A stretch of 34,634 nt of DNA, from NCBI GenBank assembly GCA_934755305.1, contig CAKVLD010000030.1, positions 1 through 34,634 on the forward strand, read 5' to 3'. The position numbers were made by a program, and so were the translations under genes. Positions 1 to 7,728 of the stretch are shown here, piece by piece. This stretch comes from an uncultured Clostridium sp. (GTDB taxonomy: Bacteria > Bacillota > Clostridia > Clostridiales > Clostridiaceae). A model generated the notes under the pieces. It did not search any database and was not told where the DNA came from. It worked only from the letters and a program-made list of their open reading frames with translations. The first letter of the stretch is position 1; each line of letters opens with the position of its first letter.

Positions 1-1
1 A

Positions 2-3000
2 TATAACCTACCAGATAATATTACTGGAGTTACTACAATTACAGTAAAATCTAAGTTATTGAAGTTATTTTTTGAACAGGATGATGCTAGTAAAATAAAT
101 GATAAAGATAAATTTAGAACTGCAAATAATGGAGTAGAGTTATTTCAAAATAATAAGAAGATATCAGAAGCAACTGCAAATAAGGATATTCCTATTTTAT
201 GGGTTGATAAAATAGGATTATATAATATTCATAATAGAACAATAGATTGGACAATAACTTTAAATAATTATGGTGAAACAATTAGGAATTTTTCTTTGTC
301 TGATATTATTGTTAGTTCAGGAAAAGCCACTATAAAAAAGAAAGTTATAAAAGATGGTAAAGAAGTAGATGAGCTTGTTTATTTATCTTCTGGAGAAACA
401 ACTTTTGTAGATGGTAGTTTGAAAATAGTTGGCGAAAATGATGAAGAGTTACCTGAAGAGATAAAAAAAGGTTTTACTTTTGATGTTCAAACTAAAACTA
501 TTACTTTTAAAGGAAATTATGATAGAGTAATTAAAATAAAATATTCTTGCAGTATTCCAGAAGATGTTTATACAAAAGAAGCTGCTATGAATTATAAAAA
601 TATAGCAGAATATTCAGCAGAAAATTTAAATAAAGATAGTGTAGTAGTTAATGTTCCAATTGACGGAAGATTAATATATAAAGATAATGGAAAATATAAA
701 GATCAAAAAACAGGAGAAATACCTCAAACATATAATCCAGCTACACATGAATTAACTTGGAGAATTATAGTTAATTTAAATCTTTTAGAATTAGATAATA
801 CAAAAATTACAGATATAATTCCAGATGATCAAGAATATGTAGAAGGATCATTAGAATCAACAATTGTTTTAGGTGGTAATATACTACCTTATAAAGGTAA
901 GTGTGATGTTGATTATAATAATGATACTAGAATATTAACATGTGATTTAGGTGATTTAAAAGAAAAGGTTTATTTAACATATAGAACAAAGATAAAAGAT
1001 AAAAATATTTATGGTAATAATTTTGATTTGTTAAGTGCTAAAGATAGAACTTTTAGCAATACAGCAACAATATCTACAGATTTTATAAGTATAAAACCTT
1101 CATATACTGCAACTCAAACACTTAAAGATGTTAGTATATTAAAAAAGACTGGTATTGATTATGATTATAATACTAATTATGTTACATGGAAAGTTGAAAT
1201 AAATGCAACTGGATATAGAAAGGAAGGTACTGAGACCATAGTTTATCCAGACATAACTCATGCAAAGTTAACTGATGATATACCAAGTAATCAAGAATAT
1301 GTAGATGGTTCTTTTACAATAGATAATGAAGCAGATATATCTGGATTTAAGTATATAAAGTCAACTTCAGGGGATACTTCAAAGTCTGGAACATTAATTT
1401 ATGATTTTGGAAGTAACACAATAAATAAAAAGTATACTATTACTTATAAAACAAAAATAATAGATGAAGATTTCTTTAATCCAGCAGAAAATGGTGGGAA
1501 AGAAAAAAATATAGTAGAAAATTCAGCTAAACTTGAAGGAGACGAACTTGCTGATGGAGGTATAGTAGCTAAAGGATCTGAAGAAATAGAATGTTCTGCT
1601 ATTCAAAAGGATTTTAATTACGAAAAGAGCAAAAATAAAATAACTTGGAAAATACTTGTTAATAATAATAAATTAGATTTATTAGATGGGGAAATACAAG
1701 ACATTATTCCAGAAGGTTTAGATGTTAATATGTCTAGTTTAAAGCTATACAGAGTAGATATTAAAAAAGATCCTACTACTGGTAAGTTTGGAGCAGATGA
1801 AGATACTAAAGTAGAAGTTTCTTTATTAGATAAATATATTACTTTTAATGAAAAGACAAGAGCATTAAAAGTAGGTATTAAAGATATGAAAAATTATACT
1901 TATCTTTTAGAGTTTGTTACTATGTTAAATACTTCAGTACTAGATAAAAATATTAAATCTATTACTAATAATGCAAGTTTTAATGGTACAGTCTTATCTG
2001 GTGGTAATTCAGCAACTGTTGATGATGTTAAATATGTTAAAGTTGAAGGTGAAGGAAAGATTGAAACTAATGATATTATTATAAAGAAGATAGATGCAGA
2101 TACAGGTGAGCCTATAGAAGGTGCTAAGTTTATGCTTCTTGATTCAGAAGATAATGTTGTTTCAAAGGAAAGTGCAACTAATGAAAAAGGTGAAGTAACC
2201 TTTAAGTCAGTAATTCTTAATAAAAATTATAAAGTAAAAGAAGTAGAAGCCGCACCTGGATATTTTCTTGATCCAAATGAGACAAATTCAAAGTTTGTAA
2301 TGTTAACAACTGAAGATTTAGATACAGGTAAGATAGTAGAATGGACAAATTCTAAAGCTAAAGGTTCAATAACTCTTACAAAAGTAAATGCAGAAAATAT
2401 AATAGAAAAATTATCAGGAGCAGAATTTGCAGTATATAAAGATGTTAATAACAATGGTAAATATGATAAAGAAATAGATACTTTCATAGATAATTTAATA
2501 GAAAATGATAAAAATAAAGGGGTTTATTCTCTAGAAAATATATTGGTTGGATCATATTTAGTAAAAGAAATTAAGGCACCAGATAAGTTTGTTCTAGATG
2601 ATAACTATTATCCAGCTAACATTAAGGAAAATGGACAAAAGGTAAATATAGAAACCTCCTCTGGTAAGTTCTTTGGTAATATGCCTATTAAAGGAATATT
2701 GAGTATTTCAAAGGTTGACTTTAAAGATAATACAAAAAAATTACCAGGTGCAGAATTTGAAATTTATAAAGACGTTGACAAAGATGGTAAGTTCAATGTT
2801 GATGTAGATAAGTTTGTAAAGAAACTATCTGGTACCACTGGTGAATATGGTGATTCTTCTATTTTATACGGTTCTTATTTAATAAAAGAATCAAAGGCAC
2901 CACTTGGATATAATATAGATTCTACTTATTATCCATTTAGTATTTCAGTAAATAATCAAAAATTTGTTCTTGAAAATGAAGAAAATACAGGAGTATTTAC

Positions 3001-4510
3001 TAATAGAAAGATTTTAGGTTCTATTGAAATTAATAAAGTAGATAAAGATGATACTACTAAAAAACTTCAAAATTCAGAATTTGAACTTTATAAAGATGTA
3101 GATAAAAATGGTAAATATGATGTGGGTATAGATGAATATTACAGTACTATTTCTAATGTTACTGGTGAGTATTTTAAATCTAATTTAGAATATGGTTCTT
3201 ATTTAATAAGGGAATCCAAAGCTCCAGAAGGATATGTCAAAGATAAAAATTATTATGGTTTTGAAATAAATGAAGATGGACAAAATGTAGTAATTTCAAA
3301 TAATAATGATGGTAATTTTGTTAATGAGAAGATTAAAGGTTCAGTAAAAATTAGTAAAATTGATGCTGATGATTCAAGTTTAATACTATCAGGTGCAAAT
3401 TTTGAAGTATACAAAGATGTAGATAAAGATGGTAAGTTCAATGCAGATAAAGATGTATTAGTTGGAAGCTTAAAAGATAATGATGGTGTTTATACTTTAG
3501 ATAATTTAGAGTATGGTTCTTATTTAGTTAAGGAAACAGCAGCACCTTTAGGTTATGATAAAGATGAAAACTATTATCCATTTGAAATTGTAAATGATGG
3601 TGAGGAAAAGATAATAGAAAATGAAAAGGATAAGGGTTTTGTTAATAAAAAGGCTGATACTTCAGTACAAGTAACAAAAGTAGATAAAGATAATAATTCA
3701 ATAAAGTTATCAGGTGCAACTTTTGCTTTATATGATGATGTAGATAAAGATGGTAAGTTGGATTTAAATAAAGATAAGTTTATTTCTAATTTAGAAGAAA
3801 GTAATGGATTATATTATAAAAACCATTTATTAAATGGAGCATATTTAATTCAAGAAACTGCTTCTCCAAAAGGGTATGTAATAGATAGTAAAGTTTATCC
3901 TTTTGAAATAAGTGATGATAATAAGAAGGTAGTTATTTATAATAATGAAGATACAAAATTATTTGAAAATGAAATCATCAAAGGTAAAGTAGAAATAAAC
4001 AAAATAGATTCAGAAGACATTACTAAAAAGTTAACTGGTGCTAAATTTAAGATTTATAAAGATGTTAATAATAATGGAGTTTATGATGAAGGTATTGATG
4101 AATACTATAGAAACTTCAATGAACTTAGTGGTTATTATTATGTAGATGATATACCTTATGGATCATATTTAGTTAAAGAAACTACTGCTCCTAATGGATA
4201 TGAATTAGATAGTAATTATTATGTATTTAGTATTTTAGAAAATGGTGTTGTAGTTAAGGTTGAAAATGAACCTGGCAAAGGATTTACTAATAATAAGATT
4301 CAAAATACAGTTAATACTAAAGATTTGAATAATGTTGAATCTACAAATAAATTAGTTAATAAAGCTGATGAAAAAGTGATAGGTACAAGTAGTAGTACAA
4401 GTGATGAATTTAATAAAATTTTATATACAATTATTATAATAACTTCTTTATTTGTAGTAGGAATAGGAATATTACAATATACAAGGAGAAAAAAAGAAAA
4501 TAATAATTAA
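2..4510 (+). CDS. Giant Cna/SpaA-repeat surface protein, 5'-partial
   Basis: The frame is open from base 2 through the TTG at 59, so the gene starts outside the window and the TTG is not its real start. The visible part has about 1502 residues. The N-terminal half holds four Cna/collagen-binding-like beta domains, each with a W-x-hydrophobic strand (near nt 248, 754, 1181 and 1640) followed by a D-I-I/D-I-P segment. Then come seven SpaA/Cna-B-like domains (about nt 2059-4296). The first is classical. The next six have a period near 107 residues and carry an inserted DxDxDG-type loop (KDVDKDGK-like). Each ends with a YL[IV]KE.xAP.GY strand and an Asn (F.N.K), the usual Lys/Glu/Asn set for intramolecular isopeptide bonds. 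A membrane segment (about nt 4419-4480) and a basic RRKKE tail end the protein, but no LPxTG motif is visible. Role: probably an adhesin or cell-wall stalk; the ligand is unknown. Confidence 0.9.
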   Translation, partial: YNLPDNITGVTTITVKSKLLKLFFEQDDASKINDKDKFRTANNGVELFQNNKKISEATANKDIPILWVDKIGLYNIHNRTIDWTITLNNYGETIRNFSLSDIIVSSGKATIKKKVIKDGKEVDELVYLSSGETTFVDGSLKIVGENDEELPEEIKKGFTFDVQTKTITFKGNYDRVIKIKYSCSIPEDVYTKEAAMNYKNIAEYSAENLNKDSVVVNVPIDGRLIYKDNGKYKDQKTGEIPQTYNPATHELTWRIIVNLNLLELDNTKITDIIPDDQEYVEGSLESTIVLGGNILPYKGKCDVDYNNDTRILTCDLGDLKEKVYLTYRTKIKDKNIYGNNFDLLSAKDRTFSNTATISTDFISIKPSYTATQTLKDVSILKKTGIDYDYNTNYVTWKVEINATGYRKEGTETIVYPDITHAKLTDDIPSNQEYVDGSFTIDNEADISGFKYIKSTSGDTSKSGTLIYDFGSNTINKKYTITYKTKIIDEDFFNPAENGGKEKNIVENSAKLEGDELADGGIVAKGSEEIECSAIQKDFNYEKSKNKITWKILVNNNKLDLLDGEIQDIIPEGLDVNMSSLKLYRVDIKKDPTTGKFGADEDTKVEVSLLDKYITFNEKTRALKVGIKDMKNYTYLLEFVTMLNTSVLDKNIKSITNNASFNGTVLSGGNSATVDDVKYVKVEGEGKIETNDIIIKKIDADTGEPIEGAKFMLLDSEDNVVSKESATNEKGEVTFKSVILNKNYKVKEVEAAPGYFLDPNETNSKFVMLTTEDLDTGKIVEWTNSKAKGSITLTKVNAENIIEKLSGAEFAVYKDVNNNGKYDKEIDTFIDNLIENDKNKGVYSLENILVGSYLVKEIKAPDKFVLDDNYYPANIKENGQKVNIETSSGKFFGNMPIKGILSISKVDFKDNTKKLPGAEFEIYKDVDKDGKFNVDVDKFVKKLSGTTGEYGDSSILYGSYLIKESKAPLGYNIDSTYYPFSISVNNQKFVLENEENTGVFTNRKILGSIEINKVDKDDTTKKLQNSEFELYKDVDKNGKYDVGIDEYYSTISNVTGEYFKSNLEYGSYLIRESKAPEGYVKDKNYYGFEINEDGQNVVISNNNDGNFVNEKIKGSVKISKIDADDSSLILSGANFEVYKDVDKDGKFNADKDVLVGSLKDNDGVYTLDNLEYGSYLVKETAAPLGYDKDENYYPFEIVNDGEEKIIENEKDKGFVNKKADTSVQVTKVDKDNNSIKLSGATFALYDDVDKDGKLDLNKDKFISNLEESNGLYYKNHLLNGAYLIQETASPKGYVIDSKVYPFEISDDNKKVVIYNNEDTKLFENEIIKGKVEINKIDSEDITKKLTGAKFKIYKDVNNNGVYDEGIDEYYRNFNELSGYYYVDDIPYGSYLVKETTAPNGYELDSNYYVFSILENGVVVKVENEPGKGFTNNKIQNTVNTKDLNNVESTNKLVNKADEKVIGTSSSTSDEFNKILYTIIIITSLFVVGIGILQYTRRKKENNN

Positions 4511-4515
4511 TTAAA

Positions 4516-4555
4516 AAGTACAACTAGGGTAGTAATATCTTAGTTGTATTTTTTT
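4516..4555 (+). terminator. Rho-independent terminator of the surface-protein gene
   Basis: A perfect 8-bp stem (TACAACTA at 4519-4526 with TAGTTGTA at 4541-4548) is followed by seven T residues. It lies 8 bases after the stop codon. Confidence 0.85.
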
Positions 4556-4591
4556 GATGTGTAGAAAAATATAAATAATTTATAGTAGCTA

Positions 4592-4620
4592 TTTACATTA
4601 CTCTTTCTTTAACGTAAATT
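4592..4620 (+). promoter_or_regulatory. Possible promoter for idi
   Basis: TTTACA (4592-4597) is followed after 17 bases by TAAATT (4615-4620). Transcription would start near 4627 and give a leader of about 190 nt containing the conserved element at 4655-4773. The -10 box is weak, so this is tentative. Confidence 0.3.
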
Positions 4621-4654
4621 AAATGGTATTTTTATAAGGAATTATTTTTCTTTT

Positions 4655-4773
4655 TGAACCTTTTGAATGGCTAAAAAAAGTGACTTCAGTGAAGATGTGT
4701 TAAATTAAAAAATATAATTGCTATTAAAAATGTGCTTTAAAGTAATAAAAGCGTGGCGAAGCTACTTTTTTAA
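4655..4773 (+). promoter_or_regulatory. Conserved leader element, copy B (upstream of idi)
   Basis: This intergenic element is related to the one at 24540-24641. The shared 5' block (ttttgaatggct, aaaaagtg, cttca, aagatg) and 3' block (agcgtgg-gaagc-actt) flank a variable linker. The 3' block forms the hairpin GTGGC-GAA-GCTAC (4753-4765) followed by six T residues (4766-4771), so it looks like an intrinsic terminator. TGGCT (4668-4672) and AAAAAGT (4675-4681) of the 5' block can pair with AGCTA and ACTTTTT of that same hairpin, an anti-terminator arrangement. It sits 46 bases before the idi start. It matches no riboswitch family that I can name. Confidence 0.55.
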
Positions 4774-4818
4774 TTATAGAGTTAAAGTTAATAAATGGAA
4801 TGTTAAAGGAGTATTAAA

Positions 4819-5337
4819 ATGACAGATGAAATTATATTAGTAGATATTTTTGATAATGAGATAGGAAGCGGATCAAAGGAAGAAGTTCATAAACTAGGTA
4901 AACTTCATCGTGCATTTTCTGTATTTATAATAGATAAAGATAAAATGCTTATTCAAAAAAGAGCAAGGAATAAATATCATTCAGGAGGACTATGGACTAA
5001 TAGCTGTTGTTCTCATCCAAGAAAGGGAGAATCTTTAGAGGTAGCTGTTAATCGTAGATTGTATGAAGAAATAGGTCTTAAAAGTGAGTTAAAAGAGATA
5101 GGTTCTTTTATATATCATACAAAGTTTAGTGAGAATCTTTATGAGTATGAATATGATCATATTTTTGTTGGAAATTATTATGGAGATAATGTAATTGAAA
5201 ATAAAGATGAAGTTGAATGTACTAAATGGATTAATATAAAAGAATTACAAAAAGATGTTGTAGAAAATCCAGAGAATTATACAGTATGGTTTATTACAGC
5301 TTTACCTATAGTGTTAAATTCATTAACAAAAAAGTAA
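4819..5337 (+). CDS. idi: Isopentenyl-diphosphate delta-isomerase, type 1
   Basis: This 172-aa Nudix-fold enzyme interconverts isopentenyl and dimethylallyl diphosphate, the C5 units for quinone carrier, undecaprenyl and other isoprenoid synthesis. It acts in the cytosol. The type 1 signature TNSCCSHP is present, with the catalytic Cys at about residue 64 and metal-ligand His66. The acidic pair E109/E111 (YEYEYDH) corresponds to the catalytic Glu region, and H24 and H30 match the other metal ligands. A Nudix-like helix (GESLEVAVNRRLYEEIGL) follows. The length is normal for the family. The ATG is preceded by AAAGGAG. The gene stands alone between an upstream structured leader and a downstream ABC-F gene, which suggests it is regulated by itself. 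Confidence 0.93.
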   Translation: MTDEIILVDIFDNEIGSGSKEEVHKLGKLHRAFSVFIIDKDKMLIQKRARNKYHSGGLWTNSCCSHPRKGESLEVAVNRRLYEEIGLKSELKEIGSFIYHTKFSENLYEYEYDHIFVGNYYGDNVIENKDEVECTKWINIKELQKDVVENPENYTVWFITALPIVLNSLTKK

Positions 5338-5441
5338 TTATTATTACAAAAGATAATTGACATAAAAACTATAATTTTTATTTTATATATGATAGTATAT
5401 ATTATGAAGATTAGGGCAAAGATTAAAGGAGTAATTAAAAA

Positions 5442-7355
5442 ATGAATTTAGTTACATTAGAAAATATAAGTAAGAGTTATAGCGAAAAAGTGCTATTAAA
5501 TAATATATCTCTAGGTATAAATGATGGAGATAAAATTGGAATTATAGGTATTAATGGAGCAGGAAAGTCAACTTTATTAAAAATAGTAGCAGGTAAAGAT
5601 GAATTTTTTGAAGGTACATTAACAAAAAATAAAAACTTAAGAGTAGAGTATTTATCACAAAATCCTGACTTTAAAGAAGAGGCTACTGTTATAGAACAAA
5701 TCTTTAGAGGAGAAACTAAAGAACTTAAGCTTTTAATGGAGTATGAAAAATTAGTAGAAAAGCTAAATTCAGAAGTAAGTGAAGAACTTAATAATAGATT
5801 ATTAAAGGTTCAAGGAGAGATTGACGCATTGAATCTTTGGGACTTAGAAAGTGAAGCTAAAAGTATATTAAATAAACTTGGAATCACTAATTATGATGAA
5901 AAGATTAAAAACCTTTCAGGAGGTCAAAGAAAAAGAGTAGCTTTAGCCTCAGCACTTATAGCACCTTGTGACCTTTTAATTTTAGATGAGCCTACAAACC
6001 ATTTAGATTCAGATTCTATAGAATGGCTAGAAGAGTTCTTAAATGCTAGAAAAGGTGCACTTTTAATGATTACCCATGATAGATATTTCTTAGATAGAGT
6101 ATCTAATAAGACTATAGAGCTTGATCGCGGAAATCTTTATGTATATGACGGAAATTATACAAGATTTTTAGAAAAGAAAATGGAAAGAATGGAAAGAGAA
6201 GAAGCAGAAGAATCTAAGAGACAATCCATGATTAGAAGTGAGTTAAAATGGGTTAAAAGAGGGGCTAAAGCTAGAACTACTAAGCAAAAAGCTAGACTGC
6301 AAAGATTTGATGAACTAGTTAATAGGGAATACATAAAACCTAAAACAGATGTAGAAATGAACTTTGTAGGAACAAGACTTGGTAAAAAGATTATAGAAAT
6401 AAGTCATTTAAGCAAATCCTTTGATAATAGAAACTTAATAAATGATTTTAATTATATATTTACTAAAGAAGATAGAGTAGGTATTATAGGTAAAAACGGT
6501 GCAGGTAAATCTACTTTTATTAATATGCTTAGAGGAAGACTTAAGCCAGATGAAGGTGAAATAGAAATAGGTGAAACTGTTAAAATAGGATGCTTTGCTC
6601 AAGATGATAGAGACATGGATTCTAATATGAGAGTAATAGATTATGTACGTGAAGGTGGAGAGTTTATTCCTGTTGCAGATGGTACTAAGATAACAGCATC
6701 TACTATGTGTGAAAGATTCTTATTTGATGGTACTATGCAGTATACTAAAATAGAAAAGTTATCTGGTGGAGAAAGAAGAAGACTTCATCTTTTAAGAGTA
6801 TTAATGGAAGCTCCTAATGTTTTACTTTTAGATGAGCCTACAAATGATTTAGATATAAATACATTAAATATTTTAGAAGATTTTTTAGATAATTTTGTTG
6901 GGGTAGTTATTGTAGTATCCCATGATAGATATTTCTTAGATAGAATTTGTAATAAAATATTTTCTTATGAGGATAAAGGTAAAATCAAAATATATAATGG
7001 TAACTATAGTGATTATCAAATTACAGCTGAAATAGAAAAGATTAAAAATGAATCTTCAGAGAAAAAAGATAAAAAAGTAACAGGGGTTAGAAATAAAGAA
7101 AGAGAAGCAAGACCAAAGTTTACTTTTAAAGAAGCTAAAGAATATGAAGAGATTTCAGGAGTTATTGAAAAGCTTGAAACAAGAATAGCAGATCTTGATG
7201 ATGAAATGGCTAAGAATGCATCTTCTTATGGTAAACTTCAAGAGCTTATGGAAGAAAAAGAAAAGCTAGAGGAAGATTTGTTATTTAGATATGAAAGATA
7301 TGAATATTTAGAAGACTTAGCACAAAAAATAGAAGAGTATAAGAATAATAAATAA
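5442..7355 (+). CDS. ABC-F family ATPase (Uup-like)
   Basis: This 637-aa soluble protein has two ABC cassettes and no membrane segment. Walker A motifs are GINGAGKST (residues 36-44) and GKNGAGKST (about 348). The signatures are LSGGQRKR (about 161) and LSGGERRR (about 439), and the Walker B motifs are LILDEPTNHLD and LLLDEPTNDLD. A charged linker (about 240-300) matches the ABC-F interdomain arm, and a C-terminal coiled coil (about 553-637) is the mark of the Uup branch. ABC-F proteins act at the ribosome, in translation quality control or antibiotic protection, not in transport. The Uup-like layout favours a housekeeping role over a resistance role, but this is inferred. The ATG has an AAAGGAG site, and TTGACA at 5357-5362 could be a -35 box. 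Confidence 0.9.
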   Translation: MNLVTLENISKSYSEKVLLNNISLGINDGDKIGIIGINGAGKSTLLKIVAGKDEFFEGTLTKNKNLRVEYLSQNPDFKEEATVIEQIFRGETKELKLLMEYEKLVEKLNSEVSEELNNRLLKVQGEIDALNLWDLESEAKSILNKLGITNYDEKIKNLSGGQRKRVALASALIAPCDLLILDEPTNHLDSDSIEWLEEFLNARKGALLMITHDRYFLDRVSNKTIELDRGNLYVYDGNYTRFLEKKMERMEREEAEESKRQSMIRSELKWVKRGAKARTTKQKARLQRFDELVNREYIKPKTDVEMNFVGTRLGKKIIEISHLSKSFDNRNLINDFNYIFTKEDRVGIIGKNGAGKSTFINMLRGRLKPDEGEIEIGETVKIGCFAQDDRDMDSNMRVIDYVREGGEFIPVADGTKITASTMCERFLFDGTMQYTKIEKLSGGERRRLHLLRVLMEAPNVLLLDEPTNDLDINTLNILEDFLDNFVGVVIVVSHDRYFLDRICNKIFSYEDKGKIKIYNGNYSDYQITAEIEKIKNESSEKKDKKVTGVRNKEREARPKFTFKEAKEYEEISGVIEKLETRIADLDDEMAKNASSYGKLQELMEEKEKLEEDLLFRYERYEYLEDLAQKIEEYKNNK

Positions 7356-7370
7356 AGAAAAGGTGAAATA

Positions 7371-7559
7371 GTGGAATTACATATAACAGTAAAGGGTAAA
7401 AAAGAAGCTATAGTTTTTAAAGGAGACAGAATTGATGTTCTGGATTTTGAAATGCAAGGGGTAAAATATAAACAAATAAGGTTTTTTAGAAAAGGGTTTT
7501 CAAAGTCTGAATATATCCAAGAGAATTTAATTACTAGAATTAGAGAGGTTAATAAGTAG
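7371..7559 (+). CDS. Small protein of unknown function (62 aa)
   Basis: The GTG start lies 15 bases after the ABC-F stop, with AAAGGTG as ribosome binding site, so the two genes are probably co-transcribed. The protein is basic with alternating hydrophobic residues (LHITVKGKKEAIVFKGDRI, then VLDFEMQGVKYKQIRFF), which suggests a small beta-rich fold. No motif is recognised. The spacing and clean ribosome binding site argue that it is real. An overlapping minus-strand frame (7238-7663) is a shadow. Confidence 0.6.
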   Translation: MELHITVKGKKEAIVFKGDRIDVLDFEMQGVKYKQIRFFRKGFSKSEYIQENLITRIREVNK

Positions 7560-7603
7560 ACATAAAAATTAAATGTACTATAAAGTGCATTATTGACATA
7601 TAG

Positions 7604-7711
7604 TATAAAGAAACAAAAGATACTTACAGCAAATAAAGATAAATAGTATCTTGTGAAAGACACCTACAGCTAAATAAAAAGGCAGGTGTCTTGTGTTTAT
7701 GTTTCTTTATA
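7604..7711 (+). promoter_or_regulatory. Tandem-hairpin structured leader before the DUF2828 gene
   Basis: An 11-bp perfect closing stem (7604-7614 with 7701-7711) encloses two 36-nt hairpins that are diverged copies of each other. Hairpin 1 pairs AAGATACT (7617-7624) with AGTATCTT (7645-7652). Hairpin 2 pairs AAGACACCT (7657-7665) with AGGTGTCTT (7684-7692). Both are followed by GTG, and both loops contain ACAGC then AAATAAA. Between the copies, two T-A pairs become C-G pairs, which is compensatory change. There is no U-tract, so these are not terminators. The ribosome binding site GGGAGGGGG follows the closing stem by one base. It could be a cis-regulatory leader or a processed small RNA. 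Confidence 0.7.
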
Positions 7712-7728
7712 GGGAGGGGGATTAACGC

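Noticed and set aside
59..61. TTG at 59 as the start of the surface protein
   Set aside because: The same frame is open back to base 2 with sequence of the same character, and no ribosome binding site or signal peptide follows.
7593..7621. TTGACA at 7593-7598 as the promoter of the DUF2828 gene
   Set aside because: At a 17-base spacing the -10 would be AAAGAT, and transcription would begin inside hairpin 1 and destroy the closing stem. Read-through from the upstream genes explains the leader better, though a promoter is not excluded.
7238..7663. Minus-strand hydrophobic frame opposite the ABC-F end and the small ORF
   Set aside because: Its Ser/Leu/Phe-rich sequence is the usual antisense shadow of Lys/Glu-rich coding DNA. 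It has no ribosome binding site and overlaps two better genes.
7617..7692. Tandem hairpins as guanidine-II (mini-ykkC) riboswitch or as terminators
   Set aside because: The loops lack the ACGR tetraloop of guanidine-II, and neither hairpin is followed by a T run.
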